A stretch of 64,000 nucleotides of DNA from Acidobacteriota bacterium (GTDB lineage Bacteria > Acidobacteriota > Blastocatellia > Pyrinomonadales > Pyrinomonadaceae), in the NCBI GenBank assembly GCA_020199775.1, contig JAIVJZ010000007.1, positions 62,001 to 126,000 of the forward strand, written 5' to 3'. The position numbers and the translations under genes were made by a program. The notes under the pieces are model-generated. The model saw nothing but the letters and a program-made list of their open reading frames with translations. It ran no database searches and was not told the origin of the DNA. Position 1 is the stretch's first letter; each line of letters opens with the position of its first letter. Shown piece after piece: positions 10,302-19,265 of the stretch.

Positions 10302-10703
10302 TCATGATCCCGCCTTAACTTCCGAGGCTGCGCCGGACGGCTGCGCCGGATATTCTTCCAGTTTCTTCCTGAGATAATCGTAAAGCGAACGCTCCAACGT
10401 CACGCCCCGCTCGCCGAGTTGCTCGATCAACCGACGGCAGGAGAATCCGCCGGCTCGCACCATCACGGGCGAACCCAGATCGCAGACGGAGGCTTCCGTA
10501 GACACGTGGTCGAGCGAGTAGCCTTCATCTTCCGTGAACGTGAGGGCGCGTTCGTCGCGCGTGTCTTTGTCGAAGCAGAGTTGGAAACCGATGATGCGCC
10601 CGCCCGCGTCGTACCACACGAACAGGTCGAGGTGTTCGTCGTTGAACCAACGGCGCACCCCCTGTCCGGGTATCTCTTTAACGTTCCTTATCTCTCGCAG
10701 CAT
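10302..10703 (-). CDS. Conserved hypothetical protein, about 133 residues
   Basis: The start is taken at the ATG at 10703 (MLREIRNVKEIPGQG). An upstream in-frame ATG at 10745 adds 14 residues. Conserved-looking features are IPGQGVRRWF, DLFVWYDAGG and IIGFQLCFDK. Together they suggest a small alpha/beta domain with an acidic patch. There is no signal peptide and no membrane segment. It is on the same strand as the secreted hypothetical, 198 bases apart. I do not recognise a function. Confidence 0.6.
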   Translation of the reverse strand: MLREIRNVKEIPGQGVRRWFNDEHLDLFVWYDAGGRIIGFQLCFDKDTRDERALTFTEDEGYSLDHVSTEASVCDLGSPVMVRAGGFSCRRLIEQLGERGVTLERSLYDYLRKKLEEYPAQPSGAASEVKAGS

Positions 10704-11010
10704 GCGGCTATCCGGCGTCGCGCCCCGGCAACATTCATCGAACATCCGAGATCGCGCGCCGCCCGTCGACTATAACGACATTAACGAGTTTGTCGCCACT
10801 AAAAAATAGCCGGGCGGCGGGCGTCCTGAGAAGCGCGGAGAGAGGCGAAGCGATGTCGAAGCGGCGGCGAGAGTCTCAGAAAACTAAGGGCTTTCTGTAT
10901 AATGCACGCTTCAAGTTTTCTCAGCCTGCATACTTTGAGTTTATCCGCCGGATGACGGCACGACCTGTCAAGGGTCGTGCCCCGCGACGAACTCAGGAAG
11001 TGGATAAAAT
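10704..11010. promoter_or_regulatory. Divergent promoter region with leader hairpin
   Basis: TATAAT occurs at about 10897-10902, preceded by TG, as in extended -10 elements. This would fire toward the GAF gene, but no good -35 is present. A perfect 9-bp stem-loop (10957-10965 with 10973-10981, GGCACGACC) lies 30 bases upstream of the GAF start, inside the predicted leader. Confidence 0.4.
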
Positions 11011-11577
11011 ATGGCGTCACAGCCGAAGACGAATGAAGCGGCGCGGCTCGAAGTCCTGCACCAGTTCGAGGTGCTCGACACCGACCCCGAACAAACTTTC
11101 GACGACATCGCACGCCTCGCCGCCTACATCTGCCACACGCCCATTGCGATCATCACACTCCTCGACGCGCACCGGCAGTGGTTCAAGGCGAGGGTCGGGC
11201 TTTCATTGGAAGAGACGGCGCGCGACGTTTCCTTCTGCGCCCACGCGATCAAACAACCCGGCCCGATGGTCGTCCGCGACGCGCTCGACGACGAGCGTTT
11301 CCGTGACAACCCGCTCGTCAGGGCAGACCCATATATCCGCTTCTACGCCGGTTCGCCGCTCACCACGGTTGAAGGATTCAGCCTCGGCACGCTCTGCGTC
11401 ATCGACCGCTACCCGCGCGAGATCACGCCCGAACAATTGGCCGCCCTGCGCGTGCTCAGCCAACAGGTAATGACTCAACTTGAACTGAGACGCACGATCC
11501 GGTTTCTGACGCGTTCCGTCAGCGAGGCGAAGAGAACTGTCAACGATCTGGAACAGCGTTTGAAGAATGAAAAGTAG
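11011..11577 (+). CDS. GAF-domain sensor protein with C-terminal coiled coil
   Basis: This 188-residue cytoplasmic protein is almost entirely a GAF domain (about 12-165). Typical segments are FDDIARLAAYICHTPIAIITLLD, DVSFCAHAI and IRFYAGSPL, then LGTLCVIDR. The last 25 residues form a charged helix (SEAKRTVNDLEQRLKNEK), probably a dimerising coiled coil. There is no output domain, so it would act through a partner. The TonB receptor start is 3 bases after its stop, which suggests an operon or coupling. The ligand is unknown. Confidence 0.85.
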   Translation: MASQPKTNEAARLEVLHQFEVLDTDPEQTFDDIARLAAYICHTPIAIITLLDAHRQWFKARVGLSLEETARDVSFCAHAIKQPGPMVVRDALDDERFRDNPLVRADPYIRFYAGSPLTTVEGFSLGTLCVIDRYPREITPEQLAALRVLSQQVMTQLELRRTIRFLTRSVSEAKRTVNDLEQRLKNEK

Positions 11578-11580
11578 ATC

Positions 11581-14091
11581 GTGAAACTACGACTCGACGA
11601 CACGCAGCGGCAGCACAGCGACACAAGGCGGCAACGCGGCGACGACCCGGAACCGCGTCGCCGCGTTGCCGCGAAGATCGGCGACGCATCCAAGCCCCGT
11701 CGCCTTTCGCGGTTGACGTGGAGGTTGCACAAGCCCGCTCTCTCTCGCACGGAGACGTGCGGCCGCACGGCGTCGCGGCTGGTCGCGTGCATCTGTGCGC
11801 TCTCCTGCCTCCTCGTGATGTACGGGCGCACATCGGCCGCCACTCAAACCGCCACTTTGCAAACGCAGATCAAGGGCGTCGTGTCGGACGAGACGGACGC
11901 CCCGGTCGCGGGCGCGGAAGTTTCTCTAAAGGTCAACTCGGCAGTCGTCGCACGGGCGATAACCGGCGCGGGCGGCGAGTTCTCTTTTAGCGAGCCGCAG
12001 CGGGCGGGCGAAGTTGTGCTCGTCGTGCGCGCACGCGGGTTTGCGCCGCTCGAACGAAAGTTGGGTGGGCGTGGTGAAAGCGTCGCGGAGTTGCGGCTGG
12101 CGCTCGCGCCCGCGCCGCTCGCGGAAGAGTTGACGGTGACGGCGACGCGGACGGAGACGCGTCTCGGCGACACGGCGGCGAGCGTCGTCACGCTCACGGC
12201 GGCGGAACTTTCAACGACCGCCGCCGTCACGCTCGACGACGCGTTGCGTCAGGTGGCGGGCTTCCAGTTGTTCCGCCGCGCAGGCAGCCGCACCGCAAAC
12301 CCGACCACGCAGGGCGTCTCTCTGCGCGGGACGGGCGCGAGCGGCGCGAGTCGCGCGCTCGTCCTCGCAGACGGTATCCCGCTAAACGATCCGTTCGGCG
12401 GTTGGGTCAACTGGGGACGTGTGCCGCGCGAGTCCGTGCAGAGCGTAGAAGTTTTGCGCGGCGGCTTCTCGCACCTCTACGGCAGCGGCGCGCTCGGCGG
12501 CGTCGTCAACATCCTAACGCGGCAGGCAGGAGAGTCGCCCGTCGTCTCGTTCGAAGCGTCATACGGAAGCCAGCAGACGCCGGACGCCTCTCTCTTCGCA
12601 AGCGTGCGACGCGGGCGTTGGGGCGCGACGCTCGCGGCCGAGACGTTTCACACGGACGGTTACATCGTCGTTGACAGGGCGGAACGCGGTCGCGTGGACA
12701 CGCCCGCCGCGTCGCGTCGCGCCGCCTTAGACGCGCGGCTTGATTACGCCGTCTCGGAAGCCGCGCGGCTGTTTGTTCGCGCCTCCTATCTCGGCGAGTC
12801 GCGCGCGAACGGGACGCCCTTGCAGACGAACCGCACACACCTGCGCCAGTGGAGCGCGGGCGGCGACTGGTCAAGCGCGCGGCGCGGCAACGCGGTCGTG
12901 CGCCTCTACGGCGGCACGCAACTGTTCGATCAAAACTTCACGGCCGTCGCCCCCAATCGGAACACGGAGACGCTGACGCGCGTGCAGCGCGCCCCTTCGC
13001 AGTTCACGGGGCTGTCGGCTCAATGGTCGCGCGCCTTCGCCGGGAGACACACGTTCGTCGCCGGTTTGGACGCACGCGAGGTGCGCGGCGCGAGCGACGA
13101 ACTCGTCTACGTGCAGGGTCGCGCCACGAGCCTCGTCGGCGCGGGCGGGCGCGAGCGAACCGCGGGCGTCTTCGTCGAAGAGATCATGCAGTTCACTCCG
13201 CGTCTCATCATCGCGGGCGGCGCACGCTTCGACCGCTGGCGCAACTACCGCGCGCAGAGCGCGACGCGACCTCTCAGCCCTCTTGCGACGGTGAACGCGA
13301 ACGCCTTGCCGAATCGCACTGAGACGGCTTTCAGCCCGCAAGTCTCCGTGCTCTACAAACCGCTCGATAACTTCTCGCTCGCCGCGTCCGTCCATCGCGC
13401 GTTCCGGCAGCCGACGCTCAACGAACTGTATCGCAGTTTTCGCGTCGGCGACGTGCTGACGCTGGCGAATGAAAACCTGCGCGCCGAACGTCTGACGGGC
13501 GGCGAAACGGGGGCGAACATCGCCACGCGCGACGGGCGTGTGAGCGCGCGCGCCACGCTCTTCTGGACGGAGATCGCGCGCCCGGTCGCCAACGTGACCT
13601 TGACGGTCGCACCCGCTCTCATCACGCGCCGCCGTGAAAACCTCGGCCGCACGCGCTCGCGCGGACTCGAACTCGAATTTGAAGCGCGCCCCGCGAAGCG
13701 TTTGACGCTCGCGGGCGGCTACCTGCTGGCGGACGCGCGCGTCTTGAAGTTTCCGGCCAACACGGAACTCGAAGGCATGCGCCTGCCGCAAGTCGCGCGC
13801 CACCAACTCACTTTCCAACTCCGCTACACGAATCCCGCGCGCTTCAACTTCGGCCTCCAGGGTCGGGTCGGCGGCGCGCAGTTCGACGACGATCAAAACC
13901 GCTTTTCGCTGGAACGCTTCTTCACGCTCGACGCGCTCGTCTCGCGTCGCCTCGCGCCCGCGCTCGAACTCTTCGTCGCCGCCGAGAATTTGTTAAATCA
14001 ACGCTACAGCATAGGACGCACGCCCGTGCGCACCATCGCGCCGCCCGCCTCCGTGCGCGTCGGCCTCCGTCTACGCTTCGGCTCAAGCTAA
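11581..14091 (+). CDS. TonB-dependent outer-membrane receptor with carboxypeptidase-like N-terminal domain
   Basis: An 836-codon frame. After a hydrophobic export segment (about 67-87, LVACICALSCLLVMYG) comes a carboxypeptidase-regulatory-like beta-sandwich (about 93-170, IKGVVSDETDAPVAGAEVSL). The plug domain (about 185-300) contains LRGTGASGASRALVLADGIPLND and the SVEVLRGG/SGALGGVVNILT motifs. A 22-strand-type barrel then ends VRVGLRLRFGSS. It should import a bound ligand (siderophore, cobalamin or glycan) using TonB energy. The start is uncertain. The GTG at 11581 gives an atypical 65-residue Arg-rich leader before the hydrophobic segment, so a downstream start is possible. Confidence 0.88.
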   Translation: MKLRLDDTQRQHSDTRRQRGDDPEPRRRVAAKIGDASKPRRLSRLTWRLHKPALSRTETCGRTASRLVACICALSCLLVMYGRTSAATQTATLQTQIKGVVSDETDAPVAGAEVSLKVNSAVVARAITGAGGEFSFSEPQRAGEVVLVVRARGFAPLERKLGGRGESVAELRLALAPAPLAEELTVTATRTETRLGDTAASVVTLTAAELSTTAAVTLDDALRQVAGFQLFRRAGSRTANPTTQGVSLRGTGASGASRALVLADGIPLNDPFGGWVNWGRVPRESVQSVEVLRGGFSHLYGSGALGGVVNILTRQAGESPVVSFEASYGSQQTPDASLFASVRRGRWGATLAAETFHTDGYIVVDRAERGRVDTPAASRRAALDARLDYAVSEAARLFVRASYLGESRANGTPLQTNRTHLRQWSAGGDWSSARRGNAVVRLYGGTQLFDQNFTAVAPNRNTETLTRVQRAPSQFTGLSAQWSRAFAGRHTFVAGLDAREVRGASDELVYVQGRATSLVGAGGRERTAGVFVEEIMQFTPRLIIAGGARFDRWRNYRAQSATRPLSPLATVNANALPNRTETAFSPQVSVLYKPLDNFSLAASVHRAFRQPTLNELYRSFRVGDVLTLANENLRAERLTGGETGANIATRDGRVSARATLFWTEIARPVANVTLTVAPALITRRRENLGRTRSRGLELEFEARPAKRLTLAGGYLLADARVLKFPANTELEGMRLPQVARHQLTFQLRYTNPARFNFGLQGRVGGAQFDDDQNRFSLERFFTLDALVSRRLAPALELFVAAENLLNQRYSIGRTPVRTIAPPASVRVGLRLRFGSS

Positions 14092-14264
14092 GTGAGAGAC
14101 GCTTCACTTCGCCGTATGCGCGTCGGGAACAACCGGCGCGCACTTTCGGGCGGTAAGGTGGTAAAATTTCGGCCGTCTTTCGTATTCGTTTGTGATCTCT
14201 CGTAGCACTGACTCCGGCCGTCCGGTCGCGCCCAACACGCTCGGTCGGGCAGGCTTAATCTTCA

Positions 14265-16085
14265 ATGCAGACCGCCACCGATAGCCTCCGTACGACTCAC
14301 CACGCGAGTCCCGGCAAGCAAAGTTTGATGCCGCTGGCGAATAACGCCTTCCGCCTGCTGGGGCTGTCGTGTCAGGCTTCGCAAAGGGAGATTTACGCGT
14401 CGGCCTCCGCCCTCCGTCGCGCGATCAAGTTGGGCGTGGTGAAGCCGCCCACACACAACCCCACTTGGCTCGACGCGCTCGACCAAACGGAGAACGACGT
14501 GCGTGATGCCCTGAGCCGCCTGACCGTCCCCGCGCAGCGAATTTACGAACGCCTCTTCTGGTTCTTCGACCCGCAGGCGGTTGAGACGGCCGCGCACAGT
14601 TTGGCGACTCTGCAAGAAAGTGCCGCACGCCTGCAACCTGACGAGACTCCCGCCGCGCGACATGACATTGCGCTTCTCTCGCTCGCCGTCATGCTCCGGC
14701 GCGACCCCGCGCTCAAACTCGCCGACGATTGGCGGCGCACATACGCGCTCTGGAAAGAGTTGATCGAGGGGAAAGAGTTCTGGTCGCTGTTGATGGCCGC
14801 CGATCTCAAAGGCGACTTCGAGCAGGTGACGACTTTTGGCGAGATCAATGATTTGCGCGGGCGCGCATGGCGACTCGTCACCGCGCCGGTCGCGGAGAGC
14901 GCGAAGGACGCCATCGTCCGCGAAGACAACGCGGCGGCGAGTCGTGCGCTTGCCGTCCTGCGCGCATCGAGATTGCCGCAGACCCTCGCGGACGAATACG
15001 AGCAGGAAATTCTGGGGACGGTCGAAGATGATTTCGACGTGCTGCTGGCGTTAGCTTTTAGCAGCTATCGTGCCGAGGTCAAAAGTAATCAGAGCGTCGG
15101 CGAGCGAAGGGAGACGTGCTGGCGCGCGCACGCCAAGTTTAACGAACAGGTCAAGCCCACGCTCAAAAAGATTCTTGAGTTGGCGGGCGCCGAGAGCGTC
15201 GTCGCGCGCCGCGTCTTCGCCGCCGCCGCAGACGCTCTGGACGAGTTGGCCGATGGCTTCGAGACCGGGTTCGATAACGAGTCGAGGTTGAAGATGCTGC
15301 GCAAGGCGTGGCAACTCGCCCCGCCCGAGAGCGCGTCGCTTCTGTTGATCGAAGAGCACCTCGCCGGGGCGGGCGATACCGCCAGGCGGCAGCCCAAGAC
15401 CGAGGCCGATTACGCGCGCGGGTTGAGCATGGCGTTGCGCGAGCCAGTGGCGCAGCCTGAACTGTTTACGGCCTACGTGCAACAGGAACAGGCCGGGAAA
15501 GATTTGGAACGCTGGAGCAGAGGGGCGTCGAAGTTTATCCTCTTCGTAATGGTCGCGCTCTTCGTCGGCAAATGTTTTAATAACCTGCCCGGCTCGCGCC
15601 GCACGAACCCGTACCGGCCGATGAACTTAAACATCGCCCTGCCGCGTTTCACGCCGCCGCCGATGCCCGAACTCAGTTTCAGGCCGTTGGTGGTTTACAT
15701 CACGGTGCGTGAGTTGCAAACGAAGTTGAAGGCGAAGACGGTGACGCTGCTGCACGTCGGCGCGAAAGGCGAATATGAGACGGGTCACATCCCCGGCGCG
15801 CGCCTGATGCCGGAAGATGAAGTGGCGACGCTCGCGAAAAACTTACCGAAGCGGCGACAGATCGTGCTCTATTGCTATTGCGCCGGGCAGGAGGCGAGCG
15901 CGCGCGCGGCGGTTCACTTGCGAACGCTCGGATTTACCGGCGTGTCCGTGCTCGAAGGCGGCTACGGCGCGTGGCGCGATGCCAAACTGCCCGTCAAACA
16001 AACTACCGGACTCCCCGTGGAACCGGCAGCGCCTCCGGTCACACAAACGCGTAAAGGGTTGGTCAAATTGGGAAGCGAAAATTAA
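14265..16085 (+). CDS. Membrane protein with degenerate J-like N-terminus and C-terminal rhodanese domain
   Basis: The 606-residue product opens with a J-domain-like stretch (about 24-105): NNAFRLLGLSC, then SQREIYASASALRR, then DALSRLTVPAQRIYERLFWF. The spacing resembles helices I-II and III-IV of J domains, but the HPD tripeptide is missing. A helical middle (110-415) precedes one membrane segment (424-441, FILFVMVALFVG). A Pro-rich linker leads to a rhodanese domain (about 475-585) whose active-site cysteine is Cys539 in YCYCAGQEAS. It lies 46 bases upstream of a GrpE-like gene and in series with an Hsp70 gene. A role as a membrane-bound cochaperone or redox/sulfur sensor is inference. A second possible start is the ATG at 14328. 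Confidence 0.75.
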   Translation: MQTATDSLRTTHHASPGKQSLMPLANNAFRLLGLSCQASQREIYASASALRRAIKLGVVKPPTHNPTWLDALDQTENDVRDALSRLTVPAQRIYERLFWFFDPQAVETAAHSLATLQESAARLQPDETPAARHDIALLSLAVMLRRDPALKLADDWRRTYALWKELIEGKEFWSLLMAADLKGDFEQVTTFGEINDLRGRAWRLVTAPVAESAKDAIVREDNAAASRALAVLRASRLPQTLADEYEQEILGTVEDDFDVLLALAFSSYRAEVKSNQSVGERRETCWRAHAKFNEQVKPTLKKILELAGAESVVARRVFAAAADALDELADGFETGFDNESRLKMLRKAWQLAPPESASLLLIEEHLAGAGDTARRQPKTEADYARGLSMALREPVAQPELFTAYVQQEQAGKDLERWSRGASKFILFVMVALFVGKCFNNLPGSRRTNPYRPMNLNIALPRFTPPPMPELSFRPLVVYITVRELQTKLKAKTVTLLHVGAKGEYETGHIPGARLMPEDEVATLAKNLPKRRQIVLYCYCAGQEASARAAVHLRTLGFTGVSVLEGGYGAWRDAKLPVKQTTGLPVEPAAPPVTQTRKGLVKLGSEN

Positions 16086-16131
16086 AGCAACGCGTTCAGG
16101 CATCTTCACCTCGTCGGACAAACATTGATTG

Positions 16132-16515
16132 ATGGCTACCGAAGAACCCCCTTCTCAACTCGACGTGCCGCTCGCCTCTCTCATCGAGTTGGCGATTGAG
16201 GGCTGGCGTCTGGACGGTTGGCTTGCCGCGCAGCCACCGGAAAAAGTCGCGTCGAAACTGCGACACGTCGCGCGCCGCCTGCAAAAGTTTTTGAGTGAGC
16301 GTGAACTGAGCGCGCTCGACTTGACGGGGAGGCGTTATGAGCCGGGCATGTCGGTGGAAGTGATCGAAGCGTTGGAGGACGAGCGAATCGGCGAGCACGA
16401 ACGTTTGATCGACGAGATGGTCGCGCCCGTCATCTTGTGGCGCGGGCGCGTGGTGAAGTTCGGGCAGGTCGTCGTCAGGCAGGGCGGCAAGACTTCGCAG
16501 CCGCCGGGCAGTTGA
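16132..16515 (+). CDS. GrpE-like small protein of the Hsp70 locus
   Basis: A 127-residue protein. The N-terminal half is helical (SLIELAIEGWRLDGWLAA, then KLRHVARRLQKFLSE). The C-terminal half resembles the beta head of GrpE: RRYEPGMSVEVIEA, then VAPVILWRGRVV and FGQVVVRQG. These match the FDP..HEAV and VV..GY.L..RV.R.A.V.V pattern of the family. GrpE normally is about 200 residues, with a long paired helix that is reduced here. The context supports nucleotide exchange for the Hsp70 gene 78 bases downstream. The assignment rests on motif resemblance and position. A TTG directly before the chosen ATG is also possible. Confidence 0.6.
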   Translation: MATEEPPSQLDVPLASLIELAIEGWRLDGWLAAQPPEKVASKLRHVARRLQKFLSERELSALDLTGRRYEPGMSVEVIEALEDERIGEHERLIDEMVAPVILWRGRVVKFGQVVVRQGGKTSQPPGS

Positions 16516-16593
16516 ACCGTTCGGATCGAACGCGCGGCGGGAAAAGTTTTGTTCACGGCCGGGCAAGTCAATTTGTCGAGTGTGGGGTTTCGC

Positions 16594-19224
16594 ATGAGCG
16601 CATATATCAACTACGGCATCGATCTGGGAACGACCAATTCCTGCATCGTGCGGCTCGACGGCGACGAGTTCAAGATCATCCAGAATGCGGATCAGATGAA
16701 CGTGACGCCGTCGGTGGTGCGCGTGCTGCGGTCGGGGAGCGTGCTGGTGGGGCGGCGCGCCTACAACGCCATCGCGGAAGACCCCGACAACGTGGCGGCG
16801 GAATTCAAGCGACTGATGGGGCAGAAACATCAACAACAGTTTCCGGCCGCGGGGCGCGCCATGTCGCCGGAAGAACTCTCGGCGGAGGTCTTGAAGTCTT
16901 TGCTCGGCGACGCGCGACGCAGGCAACCTGAAGGCGACGGCGACATCTCGGCCGCCGTCATCACCGTGCCCGCCGCCTTCACCGCGCTCCAATGCGAAGC
17001 GACGGCGCGCGCCGCACGTCTCGCCGGACTCGCAGAGCACCCTTTGCTGCAAGAACCGATTGCCGCCGCCCTCGCCTACGGCGCGCGGCCGGACAGCCGC
17101 GATCAACGCTGGCTCGTCTTCGATCTCGGCGGCGGGACGTTCGACATCGCCGTCGTCTCCACGCGCGAGGGGCGTCTGAGCGTGCTCGAACATCGCGGCG
17201 ATAATCACCTCGGCGGCAAAGACCTCGACCGCCTGATCGTGCAGAATATCTTCCTGCCCAATCTCGCCGCGCAATTTTCCTTGCCCGCCGCGCCGGAAGC
17301 GCGTGGGCGACTCCTGCGTCAGCTCACTCTGATCGCCGAGTATGCCAAGATCGAACTCTCGACTGCGGACGAAACAATCGTCAGTCTCATCGACCTCGGC
17401 GCGGACGCGGAGGGCCGACTCATCGAAGCCGAACTCCCGCTTCGCCGCGCGGAGGTCGAAGCGCAGATCAATCCGCTCGTCGCGCGCTGCCTGCAACTCG
17501 CCGTGGACGCGCTCGACGCGGCGCGCGTGCGCGGGTCGGACTTGGATCGCGTGCTGCTCGTCGGCGGCCCCACGCAGATGCCTTACGTGCGCCGCAGCCT
17601 CGGCGACGCGCTCGGCGCAAAGGTCGATTATTCGCTCGACCCGATGACGGTCGTGGCACACGGCGCGGCGATCTATGGCGCGACGGTGGAACGCGCAGCG
17701 GGCGCGTCGCGCGTCGCCGTTGCGGCCGGAAAGCTGTCGGTGCGGCTCGCGTTTGATCCGGTCAGCACGTCGCTCGACGCGACCGTCGCGGGCAAGATCG
17801 ACGGGGCGCGAGCGCACGAAGCGCGCGAGGTGAAGATCGACACCGACAACAATTTTTGGACGAGCGGCTGGCACTCCGTCAGCGACAACTACTTCGAGAT
17901 ACCGCTCGTCTTGCAGGAAGGCAGAAACAATAATTTTCTGATCAGCCTGCGCGACGCCGAGGGACGCGCGCTCGCCGTCGAACCCTCGGAGTTCTCCGTC
18001 CGGCACGGTTTGATGATCAGCGCGCCGCCGCTGCCGCACACGATCTCCGTCGAATTGGTGCAGCCGGACGGCGCGATTGAGCTCAGCCCCGTCTTCCCGC
18101 GCCGCACGCTGCTGCCCGCCGAAAAGACCGTCACGTATCGCGCCGCCAAAACGCTCAGGCCGAGCGACGCGGAAACCTCTCTGGCGATCAAACTCTGGGA
18201 GGGCGAGGCGTTCGGCGAGCCGCAGGCCAACAACTGGGTCGGCAACATGCACATCTGGAACGAGCACATTCGTCGCCCCATTCCCGAAGGCGCAGAGATT
18301 CAACTGCACATCCGTATCGACGCCTCGCGACTCATCACGGTGGAAGTTTTCGTCCCGCACCTCAACGCGAATTTCAGCGAGCGCGTCTACATCCCGCAGG
18401 ACGAAGAACCCGATTATCTCAAACTGTTGGAAAGCGTCCCGCTGGAGTTCGAGACCTATTTGCTGCGCCTGCGCCTGCTGGAAGACCGCCTGCTCATCGG
18501 CGACTACAAGGACAGTTCGTCAAGCTTCGATTTCCCGGAGGTGATCTACGAAGAGGGCGAGTTGCAGGCGTCCGATTCGGAGGCGGCTGCCGGGCTGCCT
18601 GCGTCAACCGTCGAAGACAGCACGCTCTCCGAAATTGATCGGCTGCGACGCGAGATCGAAGATTTGGACATCGAGATCATCGTGCAGCGAAGCGGCCGCG
18701 TGTCGTTCGACGCGGACGAGGCGAAGGGCTTCGTCGAGCGCGCACGCGAGATACGCGTGCGGCTGGCGAATCTCGAACGGCGCGTCGGCGGGAGCGCGAA
18801 AACTTCCCGCGCCACCGAGGCCGACACGCTCGCGTCGGAAACGCGCGAGTACGTGGAAAACTACGGCAACGAATCGCAAAAGTCGCGTTTCAACGCGCTC
18901 GCGCGCGAGTTGGAACGTGCGTCGGCGCGAGGCGACGTGCGCGGGATACAAAAGCTCAACAGCGCGCTCAAAAGTCTGCGCGGGCAGATTCTCTATGCGC
19001 AGGACTGGTTCTGGCGCGAGTGGTTCGAGTACTTCCAGCGGCCGGGGCGCGCCTTCGTCAACGCCGAAGAGGCCGGGAAGTGGCTCGCGCAGGGGACTGA
19101 GGCGATGAACACAAACAATCAAGCGAAACTGGAAGAGGCCGTGAGGCGTTTGTGGAGACTCGAACCCGTCGAAGAGACTGCCGCCGATAAGGAACGCTCG
19201 ATGCGCCCCGGCTTGAAGTTGTAG
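16594..19224 (+). CDS. Hsp70-family chaperone (DnaK-like) with enlarged C-terminal region
   Basis: An 876-residue protein starting MSAYINYGIDLGTTNS at the ATG at 16594. A 15-codon upstream extension lacks family similarity. The ATPase domain (about 4-365) has phosphate-1 GIDLGTTNSCIV (8-19), phosphate-2 VFDLGGGTFDIAVV (from about 175) and the adenosine motif LLVGGPTQMPYVRR (about 321-334). The region after 365 is a degenerate substrate-binding beta domain (VKIDTDNNFWTSGWH, SVELVQPDGAIELSPVFP). From about 670 a long helical, coiled-coil-like tail extends to the end. The usual EEVD-like or DnaK-type tail is absent. Canonical DnaK is about 640 residues. With J-like and GrpE-like neighbours, this looks like a specialised chaperone rather than the housekeeping DnaK. 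Confidence 0.9.
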   Translation: MSAYINYGIDLGTTNSCIVRLDGDEFKIIQNADQMNVTPSVVRVLRSGSVLVGRRAYNAIAEDPDNVAAEFKRLMGQKHQQQFPAAGRAMSPEELSAEVLKSLLGDARRRQPEGDGDISAAVITVPAAFTALQCEATARAARLAGLAEHPLLQEPIAAALAYGARPDSRDQRWLVFDLGGGTFDIAVVSTREGRLSVLEHRGDNHLGGKDLDRLIVQNIFLPNLAAQFSLPAAPEARGRLLRQLTLIAEYAKIELSTADETIVSLIDLGADAEGRLIEAELPLRRAEVEAQINPLVARCLQLAVDALDAARVRGSDLDRVLLVGGPTQMPYVRRSLGDALGAKVDYSLDPMTVVAHGAAIYGATVERAAGASRVAVAAGKLSVRLAFDPVSTSLDATVAGKIDGARAHEAREVKIDTDNNFWTSGWHSVSDNYFEIPLVLQEGRNNNFLISLRDAEGRALAVEPSEFSVRHGLMISAPPLPHTISVELVQPDGAIELSPVFPRRTLLPAEKTVTYRAAKTLRPSDAETSLAIKLWEGEAFGEPQANNWVGNMHIWNEHIRRPIPEGAEIQLHIRIDASRLITVEVFVPHLNANFSERVYIPQDEEPDYLKLLESVPLEFETYLLRLRLLEDRLLIGDYKDSSSSFDFPEVIYEEGELQASDSEAAAGLPASTVEDSTLSEIDRLRREIEDLDIEIIVQRSGRVSFDADEAKGFVERAREIRVRLANLERRVGGSAKTSRATEADTLASETREYVENYGNESQKSRFNALARELERASARGDVRGIQKLNSALKSLRGQILYAQDWFWREWFEYFQRPGRAFVNAEEAGKWLAQGTEAMNTNNQAKLEEAVRRLWRLEPVEETAADKERSMRPGLKL

Positions 19225-19265
19225 CGCGCTTCGGGCATCGCATGACGGAGGAGGAGGAGGAGGCC

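Noticed and set aside
12871-13896. 341-codon minus-strand frame within the TonB receptor
   Set aside because: Antisense to a clear beta-barrel coding sequence; no domain.
16096-18360. 754-codon open frame on the minus strand across the Hsp70 locus
   Set aside because: It lies antisense to the Hsp70 and GrpE-like genes, has no family motif, and is rich in Arg/Glu/Asp as expected of a high-GC shadow frame.
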